Under the pieces are notes generated by a model. The model saw nothing but the letters and a program-made list of their open reading frames with translations, made no database searches and was not told the DNA's origin. From Priestia endophytica DSM 13796 (GTDB lineage Bacteria; Bacillota; Bacilli; Bacillales; Bacillaceae_H): a stretch of 64,000 nucleotides of DNA. The stretch is from NCBI RefSeq assembly GCF_900115845.1, contig NZ_FOXX01000001.1:744001-808000 (forward strand). The letters are read 5' to 3'. Positions 8,616 to 17,500 of this stretch are shown here, in pieces. The first letter of the stretch is position 1. The number at the start of each line of letters is the position of its first letter. Both the position numbers and the translations under genes were made by a program.

Positions 8616-9551
8616 CTACTCTTGACATACTTTTCGTAAATCATTTAAAACGGACTGAACGTCACTCCACTGATAAATAGAAGCTCCTGAAGCAAGCGGA
8701 TGACCACCGCCGTTATAATTACGGGCAACACCGTTAATAACGGGTCCCTTTGAACGCAAGCGAACTCGGATTAGACTTTCTTCTTCAACAAAGAAAACCC
8801 AAGCTTTTACTCCATCAATGTTTCCAAGAAGGCCGACAAGCTGAGATGCTTCTGATGGAGTTGCATTATATTCTCGTAAAATATCCTTTGTAATTGTAAT
8901 ATAAGCAATTCCCTCTTCTTCAAAGGTGAAATTGTTTAACACATAACCTTGAAGACGTGCGACATTAAGCTTTGTTTTATACATTCCTTGATAAAGATCC
9001 GTGAATGAAAAATCAGCTTGAACAAGCTCACTTGCATATTGAAGCGTTCTTTGCGTTGTATTTGGAAAAAGGAAACGACCTGTATCCCCTACAATCCCTG
9101 CATAAATAAGGCGTGCAGCTTCCTTTGTCATTGTTAGTCCGCTGTCTTTTAGCTCTATGTATAGTTCATAAATCATCTCGCTTGTTGAACTTGCCGACGT
9201 TTCAACCCACAATAAATCTCCATAAGGGTCTTCATTTGGATGATGATCGATTTTAATGATAAACTTACCGTTTTTATAGCGCTGATCAGATACACGCGCT
9301 TCATTTGCTGTATCACACACAATTACAAGAGCATCGTGATAAATAGCATCATCAATCTCGTCCATTTTATAAAGAAACTCCAAAGAAGGATCACTAGCTC
9401 CTGTTACATAAATGTTTTTAGTTGGAAAAGAGGCCTTCAAAATTTCAGCTAATCCACCCTGTGAACCATATGCATCAGGATCTGGACGTACATGTCGATG
9501 AATAATGATGGTCTCATATTTCATAATTTCCTGCAAGATTCTTTCTTTCAT
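8616..9551 (-). CDS. nrnA: Oligoribonuclease NrnA (nanoRNase / pAp phosphatase)
   Basis: NrnA is a DHH/DHHA1 phosphoesterase that degrades RNA fragments of 2-5 nucleotides and also converts pAp to AMP. The 311-residue protein has the full motif set: HRHVRPDPDAYGSQ, VIVCDTANEARV, IKIDHHPNED and VGDTGRFLFPN for the metal site, and NGGGHPLASGA in the C-terminal DHHA1 domain that binds substrate. A GGAGAG ribosome site precedes the ATG. Position between ytrHI and ytpI is the same as in B. subtilis (ytqI). Confidence 0.96.
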   Translation of the reverse strand: MKERILQEIMKYETIIIHRHVRPDPDAYGSQGGLAEILKASFPTKNIYVTGASDPSLEFLYKMDEIDDAIYHDALVIVCDTANEARVSDQRYKNGKFIIKIDHHPNEDPYGDLLWVETSASSTSEMIYELYIELKDSGLTMTKEAARLIYAGIVGDTGRFLFPNTTQRTLQYASELVQADFSFTDLYQGMYKTKLNVARLQGYVLNNFTFEEEGIAYITITKDILREYNATPSEASQLVGLLGNIDGVKAWVFFVEEESLIRVRLRSKGPVINGVARNYNGGGHPLASGASIYQWSDVQSVLNDLRKVCQE

Positions 9552-9778
9552 TTTCTCTCTCCTTGAAATATCTAAAAGTAGACATTTAGAATTTATAGCT
9601 ATGCTTTCGCTAAACTGTGCACTTTATTTACTGTATTATGATCTGTTTATATTACCTATTAAATCATACAATGGCTCTGTTTTAAATAAATGTCATCCCA
9701 GTTGTAGAAAAATTCCTTTTTACAAGCTAAAATAAAAGAAAATGAAGCATTACCACTATTAAAAGATGGAGGAATTGT

Positions 9779-10069
9779 ATGCCTATTTTTGTAGTATTGA
9801 TTATTTTTTCGCTCGTTTTTTATCTTTTCTACAAAACAAAGTACATTCGTTCAAAAGCTCCAATGGAAAAACAATGGCTCTCTGCTAAATGTAGCATTGC
9901 TCTTGGTCTCTTTGTTTTTCTGTTCGGAATAAACCTCTTTTTCATCCATAATTCTATTGTTTCCACAATTGTAGCATTTGTTTTCGTTTTACTAGGCGGA
10001 GCAAGCGTAATTGCCGCTTTCAAAGCTTACAAATACTATCTTCCAAAAACGATTGAAGAACGTAAATAA
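9779..10069 (+). CDS. ytpI: YtpI-like small membrane protein
   Basis: This is a 96-residue membrane protein of the YtpI family, function unknown. Three hydrophobic segments are visible: PIFVVLIIFSLVFYLFY, IALGLFVFLFGINLFF and TIVAFVFVLLGGASVIAA. The start is supported by a GGAGG ribosome site about 8 bases upstream. Its place between nrnA and ytoI matches B. subtilis. About 225 bases of AT-rich sequence lie upstream and probably hold its promoter. A shared terminator follows. Confidence 0.88.
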   Translation: MPIFVVLIIFSLVFYLFYKTKYIRSKAPMEKQWLSAKCSIALGLFVFLFGINLFFIHNSIVSTIVAFVFVLLGGASVIAAFKAYKYYLPKTIEERK

Positions 10070-10084
10070 CGTTCCATAAAAAAA

Positions 10085-10113
10085 CGCAAAGCAGAGTTGC
10101 TTTGCGCCTTTTT
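10085..10113. terminator. Bidirectional terminator between ytpI and ytoI
   Basis: A perfect CGCAAAGC/GCTTTGCG stem with a 6-base loop has T runs on both sides and lies between convergent genes. Confidence 0.85.
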
Positions 10114-11428
10114 ATGTTCGATCAAGCACTTGAGCCATCATAAGTGCTTTACCAACTAGAACTCCTTCACTATATGCTTCAACATCTACTTTTCCGAATT
10201 TGCGACCAATTTCAAGTACTTTTGGACGAATTTCAAGCGTACTGTCAATTTGGACAGGTTTGATAAAATATAAAGTTACATTTTCAATAACGAGATCGCC
10301 TTTTTTATAGACACGAAGAGCTCTGTTTGTTGCTTCTGTCAATATCGTCATAAAAACCCCATTTGAAATAGTTCCCATATAGTTTGTCATTTGTGGCGTT
10401 ACTTCACAACGATAATAGAAGTTATCTTTTGCCTCTGACACGTCTTGAAACTGACTTGTCACAATATCATCAATCGTCTCTCCAACTTGTGGCTGCTTTT
10501 GAATCATTTGAAGAGCTTTTAATACATCTTGCCTACTAATAATTCCTTGAAGCACATTATATTCATCTACAACAGGTAATATTTCAATCCCTTCCCATAC
10601 CATCATATGAGCGGAGGAAGCAACAGACGTCTTTTGGTGGACGGTAATTGGATTTTTCGTCATCACTTTTTCAATAACCGTATCTCTGCTATAGTCAATA
10701 ATGTCTTTTGAAGTCACAATTCCTTTTACATGTAAATCGTCATCTACAACTGGAAAACGAGTATGTTTTGTATGATGATTATACTCATACCATTTTGATA
10801 TAGGATCACTTATGTTTAGAATAGCGGCATTCTCAGCAGATGTTAAAATATCTTCGACAAGGACAATTTCTTTTTTTATAAGGTGATCATAAATTGCTCT
10901 ATTGATCATAGCTGCTACTGTAAACGTATCATAGCTTGTTGAAATAACAGGTAAAGCAAGCTCGTCCGCTAACTTTTTAACATGATCTTCAGTGTCAAAT
11001 CCTCCTGTTATCAAAACAGCGGCTCCTGCTTCTAATGCTAGCTCATGAGCATCTGTTCGATTTCCGACAATAAGCAAGTTATCTGCTCCTGTGTAACGCA
11101 TCATTGCTTCAAGTTTCATTGCTCCAATAACAAACTTATTGAGTGTTTTATGGAGCCCTTCCATACCGCCTAATACTTGCCCATCTACAATATTAACAAC
11201 TTCTTCATACGTCAACTTTTCAATATTTTCTTTTTGTTTTCGTTCAATTCTAATCGTTCCAACTCTTTCAATGGTCGAAACATACCCTTTATTTTCAGCA
11301 TCTTTGATGGCACGGTAAGCCGTCCCTTCACTTACTCCAAGGTCTTTTGCAATCTGTCGAACCGAGATCTTTTCGCCAATCGGTAAATGATCGATATGCT
11401 GCAAAATTTGTTGATGCTTTGTCGCCAC
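10112..11428 (-). CDS. ytoI: HTH / DRTGG / CBS / hotdog-fold protein YtoI
   Basis: YtoI is a conserved four-part protein of unknown physiological role; its make-up suggests a ligand-sensing regulator. Visible parts are an N-terminal winged helix-turn-helix (VRQIAKDLGVSEGTAYRAIKDAE, residues about 22-44), a DRTGG-like domain (about 70-185), two CBS repeats (about 195-305; VMTKNPITVHQKTS marks the second), and a C-terminal hotdog thioesterase-like domain (about 320-435; the usual place for acyl-CoA or nucleotide binding). Length of 438 residues matches the family. Adenosine nucleotides are common CBS ligands, but nothing here proves the ligand. Confidence 0.92.
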   Translation of the reverse strand: MATKHQQILQHIDHLPIGEKISVRQIAKDLGVSEGTAYRAIKDAENKGYVSTIERVGTIRIERKQKENIEKLTYEEVVNIVDGQVLGGMEGLHKTLNKFVIGAMKLEAMMRYTGADNLLIVGNRTDAHELALEAGAAVLITGGFDTEDHVKKLADELALPVISTSYDTFTVAAMINRAIYDHLIKKEIVLVEDILTSAENAAILNISDPISKWYEYNHHTKHTRFPVVDDDLHVKGIVTSKDIIDYSRDTVIEKVMTKNPITVHQKTSVASSAHMMVWEGIEILPVVDEYNVLQGIISRQDVLKALQMIQKQPQVGETIDDIVTSQFQDVSEAKDNFYYRCEVTPQMTNYMGTISNGVFMTILTEATNRALRVYKKGDLVIENVTLYFIKPVQIDSTLEIRPKVLEIGRKFGKVDVEAYSEGVLVGKALMMAQVLDRT

Positions 11429-11583
11429 GATTCTTCACCCTTTAAAATTACTTAGTTTATTTGTTAATCGCCACTGTTATCTATCTTTCTCTACAGCGTC
11501 ATTTATTTTGTATACTCTACTTCATTAAACCATTTTTTTACGATGATGTAACTACTCTTTATCTTACTTTTCATTTTTCATAA

Positions 11584-11613
11584 TAAAAAGCCTTTCTTTT
11601 TATGAAAGGCTTT
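11584..11613 (-). terminator. Terminator after small membrane protein gene
   Basis: An AAAGCCTTTC/GAAAGGCTTT stem lies 13 bases past the stop of the downstream-reading gene, followed on the minus strand by TTTTTA. Confidence 0.75.
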
Positions 11614-11625
11614 CCATTTCTTTCT

Positions 11626-11862
11626 CTACTGATACATTCTTCTCTTCAAAGGGGCTTTTGCTTTTTTCACTTTTAGTCTTTTCTCTCCTTTAGGAGCGGA
11701 TAAGAAAGCTAAGAAATTACCGCTTAAGACAAGAAGAGCAAAAAGAATCCATACTAGTGAGAAAAGACCAAATGTTCCCCCATAAAAAGGCTGTAGATAT
11801 GGCATTGCATAATAAAGCAAAAGGCTTGTTAGCAAAACATATAAAAGATATTTCTGTTTCAT
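11626..11862 (-). CDS. Small two-pass membrane protein, function unknown
   Basis: A 78-residue protein with two hydrophobic segments (LLYVLLTSLLLYYAMPY and FGLFSLVWILFALLVLSGNFLAFL) and a strongly basic tail rich in K and R (residues about 58-75), which predicts a cytoplasmic C-terminus. It has a GGAGG-type ribosome site just before the ATG and a good terminator after it, so it is probably a real single-gene unit. I do not recognise the family. It lies between ytoI and argH, where B. subtilis has no direct equivalent that I recall. Confidence 0.7.
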   Translation of the reverse strand: MKQKYLLYVLLTSLLLYYAMPYLQPFYGGTFGLFSLVWILFALLVLSGNFLAFLSAPKGEKRLKVKKAKAPLKRRMYQ

Positions 11863-11928
11863 ATGGGCCTCCTAACTATTCCTTTTGCTTTATTTATATG
11901 CAGAACTTGTCTTAATCAGACGTAGACG

Positions 11929-12078
11929 TTATCCTTCACCTTGATTTTCACTGTATCCTGTGTCAAAATGACCATTTTCATACGCTTCCATAATGTGCTG
12001 GGTTGTCAGTTGTTCTCCTTCTTCATCGTAAAAAAACATTTCATCATAAGACTTGTTTACTGACTTTGGATCTTTCAT
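11929..12078 (-). CDS. Short acidic protein, 49 residues, function unknown
   Basis: An open frame of 49 codons starts with ATG 9 bases after a GAGGAG ribosome site and ends with TAA. The protein is acidic and polar, starts MKDPKSVNKSYDEMFFYDEE and ends GYSENQGEG, with no membrane segment. The good ribosome site and codon use like its neighbours suggest it is real. I do not recognise it. It lies upstream of the two-pass membrane protein gene on the same strand, so the two could be co-transcribed, though about 65 bases separate them. Confidence 0.6.
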   Translation of the reverse strand: MKDPKSVNKSYDEMFFYDEEGEQLTTQHIMEAYENGHFDTGYSENQGEG

Positions 12079-12144
12079 CTATTATCACTCCTCAAATTAT
12101 CTTTATTCTCCGTTATTTTCTACTTATTTTTTAACATTATTCCC

Positions 12145-12180
12145 AAAAAAAGAAGACACCTAATTGGTGTCTTCTTTTTA
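12145..12180 (-). terminator. Terminator after argH
   Basis: A perfect AAGAAGACACC/GGTGTCTTCTT stem overlaps the argH stop codon and is followed on the minus strand by a T run. Confidence 0.9.
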
Positions 12181-13554
12181 TAACAATATGTGTTGCTTTG
12201 CCTTTTCAATTGCAAGGCTCACTTGCGCAAAGCCTGTGCCTCCTTGGCTATTACGACGCTTAACAGCATTATAAGGATCAATTACATCATAAATATCATT
12301 TTCGAAAAGATCTGATGCTTCTCTATACTGCTCTAATGTAAGATCTTGAAGATAAATGCCTTGATTAATGCATGTTAAAACAAGTTTTCCTACAACTTCA
12401 TGCGCTTCTCTAAACGGCATTCCTTTTGATGCTAGATAATCGGCTAGCTCTGTCGCATTTGAGAAATCTTGTGAAGTTGCTTTCGTCATATTCTCTGTTT
12501 TGACAGTCATCGTATCAATCATGCCGCTGAAAATTGTCAACGAACCTTCAAGCGTTGTTACGGTATCAAACATTCCTTCTTTATCTTCTTGCAAATCTTT
12601 GTTATAAGCAAGAGGAGTTCCTTTTAGAACTGTTAAAAGACTGAATAAATTTCCGTATACGCGGCCTGTTTTCCCTCTAATTAACTCTGCCATATCTGGA
12701 TTTTTCTTTTGTGGCATAATGCTACTTCCTGTTGCATATGTGTCATCCATTTCAATAAATTGAAACTCTTGGCTTGACCATAAAATCAACTCTTCACAGA
12801 ATCGAGAAAGATGGGTCATAACAAGCGAACTATTGCTTAAAAATTCAATAATAAAGTCTCGATCGCTAACGGCATCCATACTGTTTTCATAGATACCTGA
12901 AAAGCCTAATAGCTCTGCTGAGTAGTTACGATCAATAGGAAAAGTTGTGCCTGCAAGCGCTCCTGCCCCAAGCGGTGAGAGGTCAATACGTTTTAATGAT
13001 TCTGTAAAACGCTCAACGTCACGTTGCAACATCCAGAAATAAGCCATTAAATGGTGAGCAAATGAAACAGGCTGAGCACGTTGCAAGTGCGTATATCCTG
13101 GGAAAACAGTCTCAATATGTGCCTCAGCTTTATTTATAAGAACTGTTTGTAGTTTCTTTAATAAGCCAATAATCTCTGTAACGTGCTTTTTTAAATAAAG
13201 ATGCATATCTGTTGCAACTTGGTCATTACGGCTTCTCCCTGTATGAAGTTTTCCTCCTACAGGCCCAATTTCATCAATAAGAAGTTTCTCTAAATTCAAA
13301 TGAATATCTTCATACTGAGCAGAGAAAGAAAGCTCATTACTTTTTGCTTTCTCCGCTAATTTATTTAGTCCAGCCGTGATTTGGTCTTTCTCATCTTCTG
13401 TGAGAATGTTGCATTTTGCAAGCATTGCAACATGAGCAAGACTTCCTTGAATATCTTCTTCTACAAGTGCTTTATCGAATGTAATAGATGCTCCGAATTC
13501 GTCAATCCATTGCTCAGGACGTTTTGTAAAACGTCCTCCCCACAATTTGGTCAT
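12178..13554 (-). CDS. argH: Argininosuccinate lyase
   Basis: ArgH cleaves argininosuccinate to arginine and fumarate, the last step of arginine synthesis. The 458-residue protein has the superfamily signature [12 protein letters not shown], with the catalytic serine in this loop, and the HTGRSRNDQ block near residue 105. It starts with MTKLWGGRF, as usual. The start codon overlaps the argG stop as ATGA, so translation is coupled with argG. The operon ends at a strong terminator. Confidence 0.97.
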   Translation of the reverse strand: MTKLWGGRFTKRPEQWIDEFGASITFDKALVEEDIQGSLAHVAMLAKCNILTEDEKDQITAGLNKLAEKAKSNELSFSAQYEDIHLNLEKLLIDEIGPVGGKLHTGRSRNDQVATDMHLYLKKHVTEIIGLLKKLQTVLINKAEAHIETVFPGYTHLQRAQPVSFAHHLMAYFWMLQRDVERFTESLKRIDLSPLGAGALAGTTFPIDRNYSAELLGFSGIYENSMDAVSDRDFIIEFLSNSSLVMTHLSRFCEELILWSSQEFQFIEMDDTYATGSSIMPQKKNPDMAELIRGKTGRVYGNLFSLLTVLKGTPLAYNKDLQEDKEGMFDTVTTLEGSLTIFSGMIDTMTVKTENMTKATSQDFSNATELADYLASKGMPFREAHEVVGKLVLTCINQGIYLQDLTLEQYREASDLFENDIYDVIDPYNAVKRRNSQGGTGFAQVSLAIEKAKQHILL

Positions 13555-14759
13555 GAGTTCACCTTCTCCTTATTGTTCACCATGCTATTTACTTTTGTTG
13601 GTAAGCCCCAAAGGTTGATAAATCCAACAGCAGCATCATGATTAAATTCATCTTCTTTTGTATATGTTGCAAGTTTCTCATCGTATAGAGAATTTGGCGA
13701 TTTTCTTCCTTCAACAACAGCATGACCTTTGAATAGTTTCACGCGTGCTGTACCGTTTACTGTTTTTTGTGTTTCTTTTAGGAAACCTAGTAGCGCTTTT
13801 GTAAGCGGTGAGAACCAAAGACCTTCATAAATAACTTCTGTTAATTTCTTTTCGATCACTGGTTTGAAATGTGCTACTTCTTTTACAAGTGTTAAGTCTT
13901 CAAGCTCTTTATGTGCTTTAATTAACGTCATTGCACCTGGGCATTCGTATACTTCACGAGATTTAATACCAACAAGACGGTTTTCAACGTGATCAATACG
14001 TCCAACGCCGTGTTTACCAGCAATGTTGTTTAATTTTAAGATAAGTTCAGACAGTGGAAGATTCTCTCCATCTAATGAAACAGGTACACCTTGAACAAAT
14101 TCAATCTCTACAACATCTGCAACATCTGGTGTTGCTTCAACTGGAGTTGTAAGGTCATATGCTTCTTCAGGTGGTGCTGCCCATGGATCTTCTAAAACAC
14201 CGCACTCATTGCTTCTTCCCCATAAGTTTTGGTCAATTGAGAAAGGGCTATCCAAATTGATTGGAATCGGAATATTTTTCTCTTTTGCATATTCAATCTC
14301 TTCTTCACGAGACCACTTCCAGTCACGAACAGGAGCTAATACTTCAAGGTTTGGATTTAAAGCATTGATTGATACTTCGAAACGCACTTGGTCATTTCCT
14401 TTTCCCGTACAACCGTGCGCTACAGCTACTGCATTTTCTTTTTCAGCTACTTCCACAAGTTTCGCAGCGATTAACGGACGAGAAAGTGCTGAAACAAGTG
14501 GATATTTCCCTTCATAAAGAGTGTGCGCTTGAAGCGCTGCTAATGCATAAACATTCGCGAATTCTTCTTTTGCATCGATAACATGTGAAGAAATTGCGCC
14601 AACAGAAAGTGCTTTTGATTGAACGAAATCTAGATCTTTTCCTTCGCCGACGTCTAAACAACATGCTACAACGTCATAACCCTTCTCTTGCAACCATTTA
14701 ATTGCGACTGATGTATCTAATCCACCTGAGTATGCTAACACGACTTTTTCTTTTGCCAT
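13551..14759 (-). CDS. argG: Argininosuccinate synthase
   Basis: ArgG joins citrulline and aspartate with ATP to give argininosuccinate, one step before ArgH. The 402-residue protein has the N-type ATP pyrophosphatase loop [14 protein letters not shown] at its start, and the conserved blocks [16 protein letters not shown] and [18 protein letters not shown] ribosome site precedes the ATG. It forms an operon with argH by a 4-base overlap. Upstream lie two ArgR-type boxes and a promoter candidate, so repression by arginine through ArgR is likely. Confidence 0.97.
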   Translation of the reverse strand: MAKEKVVLAYSGGLDTSVAIKWLQEKGYDVVACCLDVGEGKDLDFVQSKALSVGAISSHVIDAKEEFANVYALAALQAHTLYEGKYPLVSALSRPLIAAKLVEVAEKENAVAVAHGCTGKGNDQVRFEVSINALNPNLEVLAPVRDWKWSREEEIEYAKEKNIPIPINLDSPFSIDQNLWGRSNECGVLEDPWAAPPEEAYDLTTPVEATPDVADVVEIEFVQGVPVSLDGENLPLSELILKLNNIAGKHGVGRIDHVENRLVGIKSREVYECPGAMTLIKAHKELEDLTLVKEVAHFKPVIEKKLTEVIYEGLWFSPLTKALLGFLKETQKTVNGTARVKLFKGHAVVEGRKSPNSLYDEKLATYTKEDEFNHDAAVGFINLWGLPTKVNSMVNNKEKVNS

Positions 14760-14817
14760 TTCTAAAATCCTCCTCTTAATATCCTTGCATATATATATAT
14801 AAGTATATTTTTATCAA

Positions 14818-14835
14818 TTTGTTTTTTTATTCATC
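14818..14835 (-). promoter_or_regulatory. ArgR-type box, proximal
   Basis: The minus-strand sequence GATGAATAAAAAAACAAA matches the ARG box pattern (TNTGNATWWWWATNCANA) at nearly every fixed position. It lies about 53 bases, or five helical turns, from the distal box, a spacing suited to an ArgR hexamer bridging both. Confidence 0.5.
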
Positions 14836-14848
14836 TTTGTTAATAATA

Positions 14849-14876
14849 ATGTATCACCTATCTCTCAGACTTTCAA
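14849..14876 (-). promoter_or_regulatory. Candidate promoter of argGH
   Basis: TTGAAA, 17 bases and TACATT on the minus strand form a plausible sigma-A promoter. Its -35 hexamer is the last six bases of the distal ArgR-type box, so bound ArgR would block RNA polymerase. Confidence 0.45.
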
Positions 14877-14888
14877 TACTTATTCATA
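14871..14888 (-). promoter_or_regulatory. ArgR-type box, distal
   Basis: The minus-strand sequence TATGAATAAGTATTGAAA fits the 18-base ARG box pattern with two mismatches and overlaps the -35 of the argGH promoter candidate. Confidence 0.55.
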
Positions 14889-15204
14889 AAAAAGTATAAA
14901 TATTAGTGTATATTTCTTGTTTTTTTTATTCTCTCTTTCTATTTACTTTTCATTCAAGCCCGCTAACATAAGGTTTTTAGCCCTTTCATCCTCTTTTACT
15001 TTCAATGTTCACCTTTTTCTTTTTTTCTATCTTTTTGCAAGAAACAGTGAATAATCACTACATATTCAGCAAATACACATATTGTTAAAAAACAGGAACA
15101 AGTACTAACATAGCGGGCGAGGAGTAACAGTTTTTATACCTTATGAAAAGAAGGAAGAATTGTTGAATAAAGGGAGAAGCCTAAATTTTCTATAGGTATG
15201 TTAT
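14889..15204. other. Gene-free stretch upstream of argGH
   Basis: No gene is visible in about 315 bases between the argGH control region and the moaB terminator. The sequence is AT-rich. On the plus strand a weak promoter-like pair (TTGTTA, 18 bases, TAACAT, near 15083-15112) precedes about 100 bases ending at the shared terminator at 15211-15246, so a small RNA is possible but unproven. Confidence 0.4.
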
Positions 15205-15210
15205 AAAATA

Positions 15211-15246
15211 AAAAGAAGCTGAAAAAACTCTCAGCTTCTTTTAAAA
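15211..15246. terminator. Terminator after moaB, possibly bidirectional
   Basis: A perfect AAGAAGCTGA/TCAGCTTCTT stem has a T run on the minus strand 4 bases past the moaB stop and a shorter one on the plus strand. Confidence 0.8.
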
Positions 15247-15249
15247 TAG

Positions 15250-15753
15250 TTATTTAATATGTTTTATAACGTGAGCAAGTTCAGGAATGATGAGTTTATC
15301 CATCGCAAGTTTAACAGCTCCTGAAGAGCCCGGAAGAGAGAAAAGAGCTGTGTTCTTCACCACTCCGGCTGCAGCCCTACTTAATAGTGCTGCAGACCCG
15401 ATATCTTCTTGATAACTTAACATACGGAAAAGTTCACCAAAACCAACGATTTCCTTTTCAAAAAGAGGTGTGACAGTCTCAATTGTTACATCTCTTTTAG
15501 CAAGTCCTGTGCCTCCATTTGTAATAACTGCTTCAATACGTTCATCATTAATTAACCTTTGAACAGCTTCTAAAATCACTTCTTTTTCATCTTTTACAAT
15601 CACATGCTCAACAACTTTAAAATTCTTTTCCCCTAGTTTCTCTTTTATGAGTGCTCCACTTTTGTCCGTTTCTTTTGTTCTTGTATCACTAATTGTAATA
15701 ACTCCACAAGCAACAGCCGTTGGTGCTTCCCTTTTGTGTTCTTCAACGCTCAT
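15250..15753 (-). CDS. moaB: Molybdenum cofactor biosynthesis protein MoaB
   Basis: MoaB belongs to the MogA/MoaB family that binds molybdopterin and adenylylates it on the way to molybdenum cofactor. The 167-residue protein has the typical core VITISDTRT, ITNGGTGLAKRDVT and LPGSSGAVKLAMDKLI. Its start overlaps the end of the upstream EcsC-like gene by 11 bases, with GGGAGG inside that gene, so they are probably co-translated. The position next to argG is the same as in B. subtilis. No other cofactor genes are in the window. Confidence 0.92.
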   Translation of the reverse strand: MSVEEHKREAPTAVACGVITISDTRTKETDKSGALIKEKLGEKNFKVVEHVIVKDEKEVILEAVQRLINDERIEAVITNGGTGLAKRDVTIETVTPLFEKEIVGFGELFRMLSYQEDIGSAALLSRAAAGVVKNTALFSLPGSSGAVKLAMDKLIIPELAHVIKHIK

Positions 15754-16594
15754 TTTGCTTTCCTCCCTTCTCTTCCATTAAGAAGCGATATTGGTAGAAG
15801 CGTTTTGCAAAATCCGTTACTTCAGCTGTAAATTTGTAGTTAAAACTGCCTGAAAGAAGCATTGCAAAAAGAGATCGCTTCTTTGAAGAGTGACGTTTTG
15901 TTGATAAAATAAGCATTGTTTTAATAATTTGTTGTAATAGATGAGCACTTAATGCATTATGTAATACTTTTTCGCTTTGCTCGTTATAATAGGCCGTTTC
16001 AAACGTCTCAACCTCTTCTTTCAGCTGCTCCCAAGCAGCGAAACGATGCTCTTTTGGCACAATAGCTGCATGAAATACTTTTAGAATAAGAATCATTTCA
16101 AATGGATCTTCACAATCATATCCATAGCTTAGTGCTGTTAAATGGATAGATTGAAAATTCAATGTGATGAGAAGAGGAATATCTGTACCCACAAATAAAA
16201 CATTTCCTGTTCCAGAAGCTGCTCCTTGAACAAACGAATAAAGCCGCTGCTTTTTCAGCTGCTCATCAGCGAGGTATGACAGCTGATCAATATTTAGCAT
16301 CTTAAGATCCTGAATCTCCTCTATGCGCTCATCTAACAATGAAGCAGTTCTTAGAAGACGTTTACGCTCGCTTTTTTGTATGTAAGATCGATCAATAAAA
16401 CCTTGAAGGTGAAAAAGCCCATTGTCTAGAAACTCCATGTACTTGTAGTATTTATCTTCAGGAAGGGAGTCAAAAAAGTTTTGCAGCAACTGCTTGTTCT
16501 CTCTCTCAGCTGATGTTAAACTCCACTTTTCAAGCTCCTGTTCCCATTGCAAGATTTCTTCAAGCATAATTCTTTCTCGGCTTGTACGTTTCAT
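15743..16594 (-). CDS. EcsC family protein
   Basis: A 283-residue member of the EcsC family, whose function is unknown. It is not tied to an ABC transporter here: no EcsA or EcsB is nearby. The family core is visible as a glycine-rich hydrophobic stretch (VQGAASGTGNVLFVGTDIPL) followed by ALSYGYDCEDPFE, in the central region. The N-terminus is charged and helical. I choose the ATG of MKRTSRERIML because GGAGGTGTGAGA lies just upstream; an earlier in-frame start adds 19 hydrophobic residues upstream of the ribosome site. It overlaps moaB and probably forms a two-gene operon with it. Confidence 0.8.
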   Translation of the reverse strand: MKRTSRERIMLEEILQWEQELEKWSLTSAERENKQLLQNFFDSLPEDKYYKYMEFLDNGLFHLQGFIDRSYIQKSERKRLLRTASLLDERIEEIQDLKMLNIDQLSYLADEQLKKQRLYSFVQGAASGTGNVLFVGTDIPLLITLNFQSIHLTALSYGYDCEDPFEMILILKVFHAAIVPKEHRFAAWEQLKEEVETFETAYYNEQSEKVLHNALSAHLLQQIIKTMLILSTKRHSSKKRSLFAMLLSGSFNYKFTAEVTDFAKRFYQYRFLMEEKGGKQNER

Positions 16595-16729
16595 TCTCAC
16601 ACCTCCGTTATTGTTAAAGATTATTTTAACATAAGGAGATATAAGAAACATTAGGCGGTTACAGTTATCATTCCTTTATATTAAAATGAAAGAGACGGAA
16701 CGTAAAAAGAAGGAGGCTATTTTTTTTCT

Positions 16730-17467
16730 ATGAAAAATTCAATAAAACTTATCGCACTCGATATGGATGGTACGTTGTTAGATAATGAACAAAATGTATC
16801 TTCTCAAAACAAAGAGGCTATTAAGCTTGCTAAGCAACAAGGAATTCCAACTGTATTGAGTACAGGACGCTCACTTCTCACATGCCGCGAATATGCAGAA
16901 TCGTTAGAGCTTTCCTCCTTCCTTGTTACTTCAAATGGAAGTGAAATATGGGATTCTTCTTTTAAGCTTGTTGACCGCAATCTTATTGAGCATGCTCATA
17001 TCGAAAAACTATGGGAACTCAAACAAAAGTATAATATTTATTTTTGGGCCTCTACAACAGAACGATTATGGAGAGAAGAATTCCCTGATAAAATTGTGGA
17101 ACATGAGTGGTTAAAGTTTGGATTTGATATTCCAGATGATAGCATCAGAAAAGCTGTTTTAGGAGAACTTCAAGAAAGTAAACAGCTTGAAATCACAAAT
17201 TCAAGCCCAACAAATATTGAAATCAATGCTGTTGGAATTAATAAAGCAAAAGCATTGATGAAAGTTTGTGAACGGTTAGATATTACAATGGATAACGTTA
17301 TTGCAATGGGAGACAGTTTAAATGATATCGCTATGATTGAAGAAGCGGGTGTTGGAGTTGCAATGGGGAATGCCCAAGAAGTTGTGAAAGAAAAAGCAGA
17401 TTGGATTACTTCTCCAAATATTGAGAATGGAGTTGCAAAAGCTATCCATCACTGGGTTTTATCCTAA
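16730..17467 (+). CDS. HAD-superfamily phosphatase, Cof subfamily (IIB)
   Basis: A 245-residue cytosolic HAD hydrolase that probably dephosphorylates a small metabolite such as a sugar phosphate or flavin nucleotide; the substrate cannot be told from sequence. Motif I is LDMDGT with the nucleophile at D11 and general acid at D13. Motif II is STGRS, and motif IV is MGDSLNDIAMIEEAG. The region between is a type IIB cap. AGGAGG lies 13 bases before the ATG, a long spacing. It stands alone between the divergent EcsC-like gene and the convergent old yellow enzyme gene. Confidence 0.85.
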   Translation: MKNSIKLIALDMDGTLLDNEQNVSSQNKEAIKLAKQQGIPTVLSTGRSLLTCREYAESLELSSFLVTSNGSEIWDSSFKLVDRNLIEHAHIEKLWELKQKYNIYFWASTTERLWREEFPDKIVEHEWLKFGFDIPDDSIRKAVLGELQESKQLEITNSSPTNIEINAVGINKAKALMKVCERLDITMDNVIAMGDSLNDIAMIEEAGVGVAMGNAQEVVKEKADWITSPNIENGVAKAIHHWVLS

Positions 17468-17470
17468 ATA

Positions 17471-17498
17471 AAAATCCCCTTCTATGAGGGGATTTTTT
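17471..17498. terminator. Bidirectional terminator between HAD gene and namA
   Basis: An AAAATCCCCT/AGGGGATTTT stem with T runs on both strands lies between the convergent genes. Confidence 0.85.
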
Positions 17499-17500
17499 AT

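Noticed and set aside
14786-14804. AT dinucleotide run upstream of argG
   Set aside because: A short simple repeat in an AT-rich leader; too short to be a meaningful repeat element.
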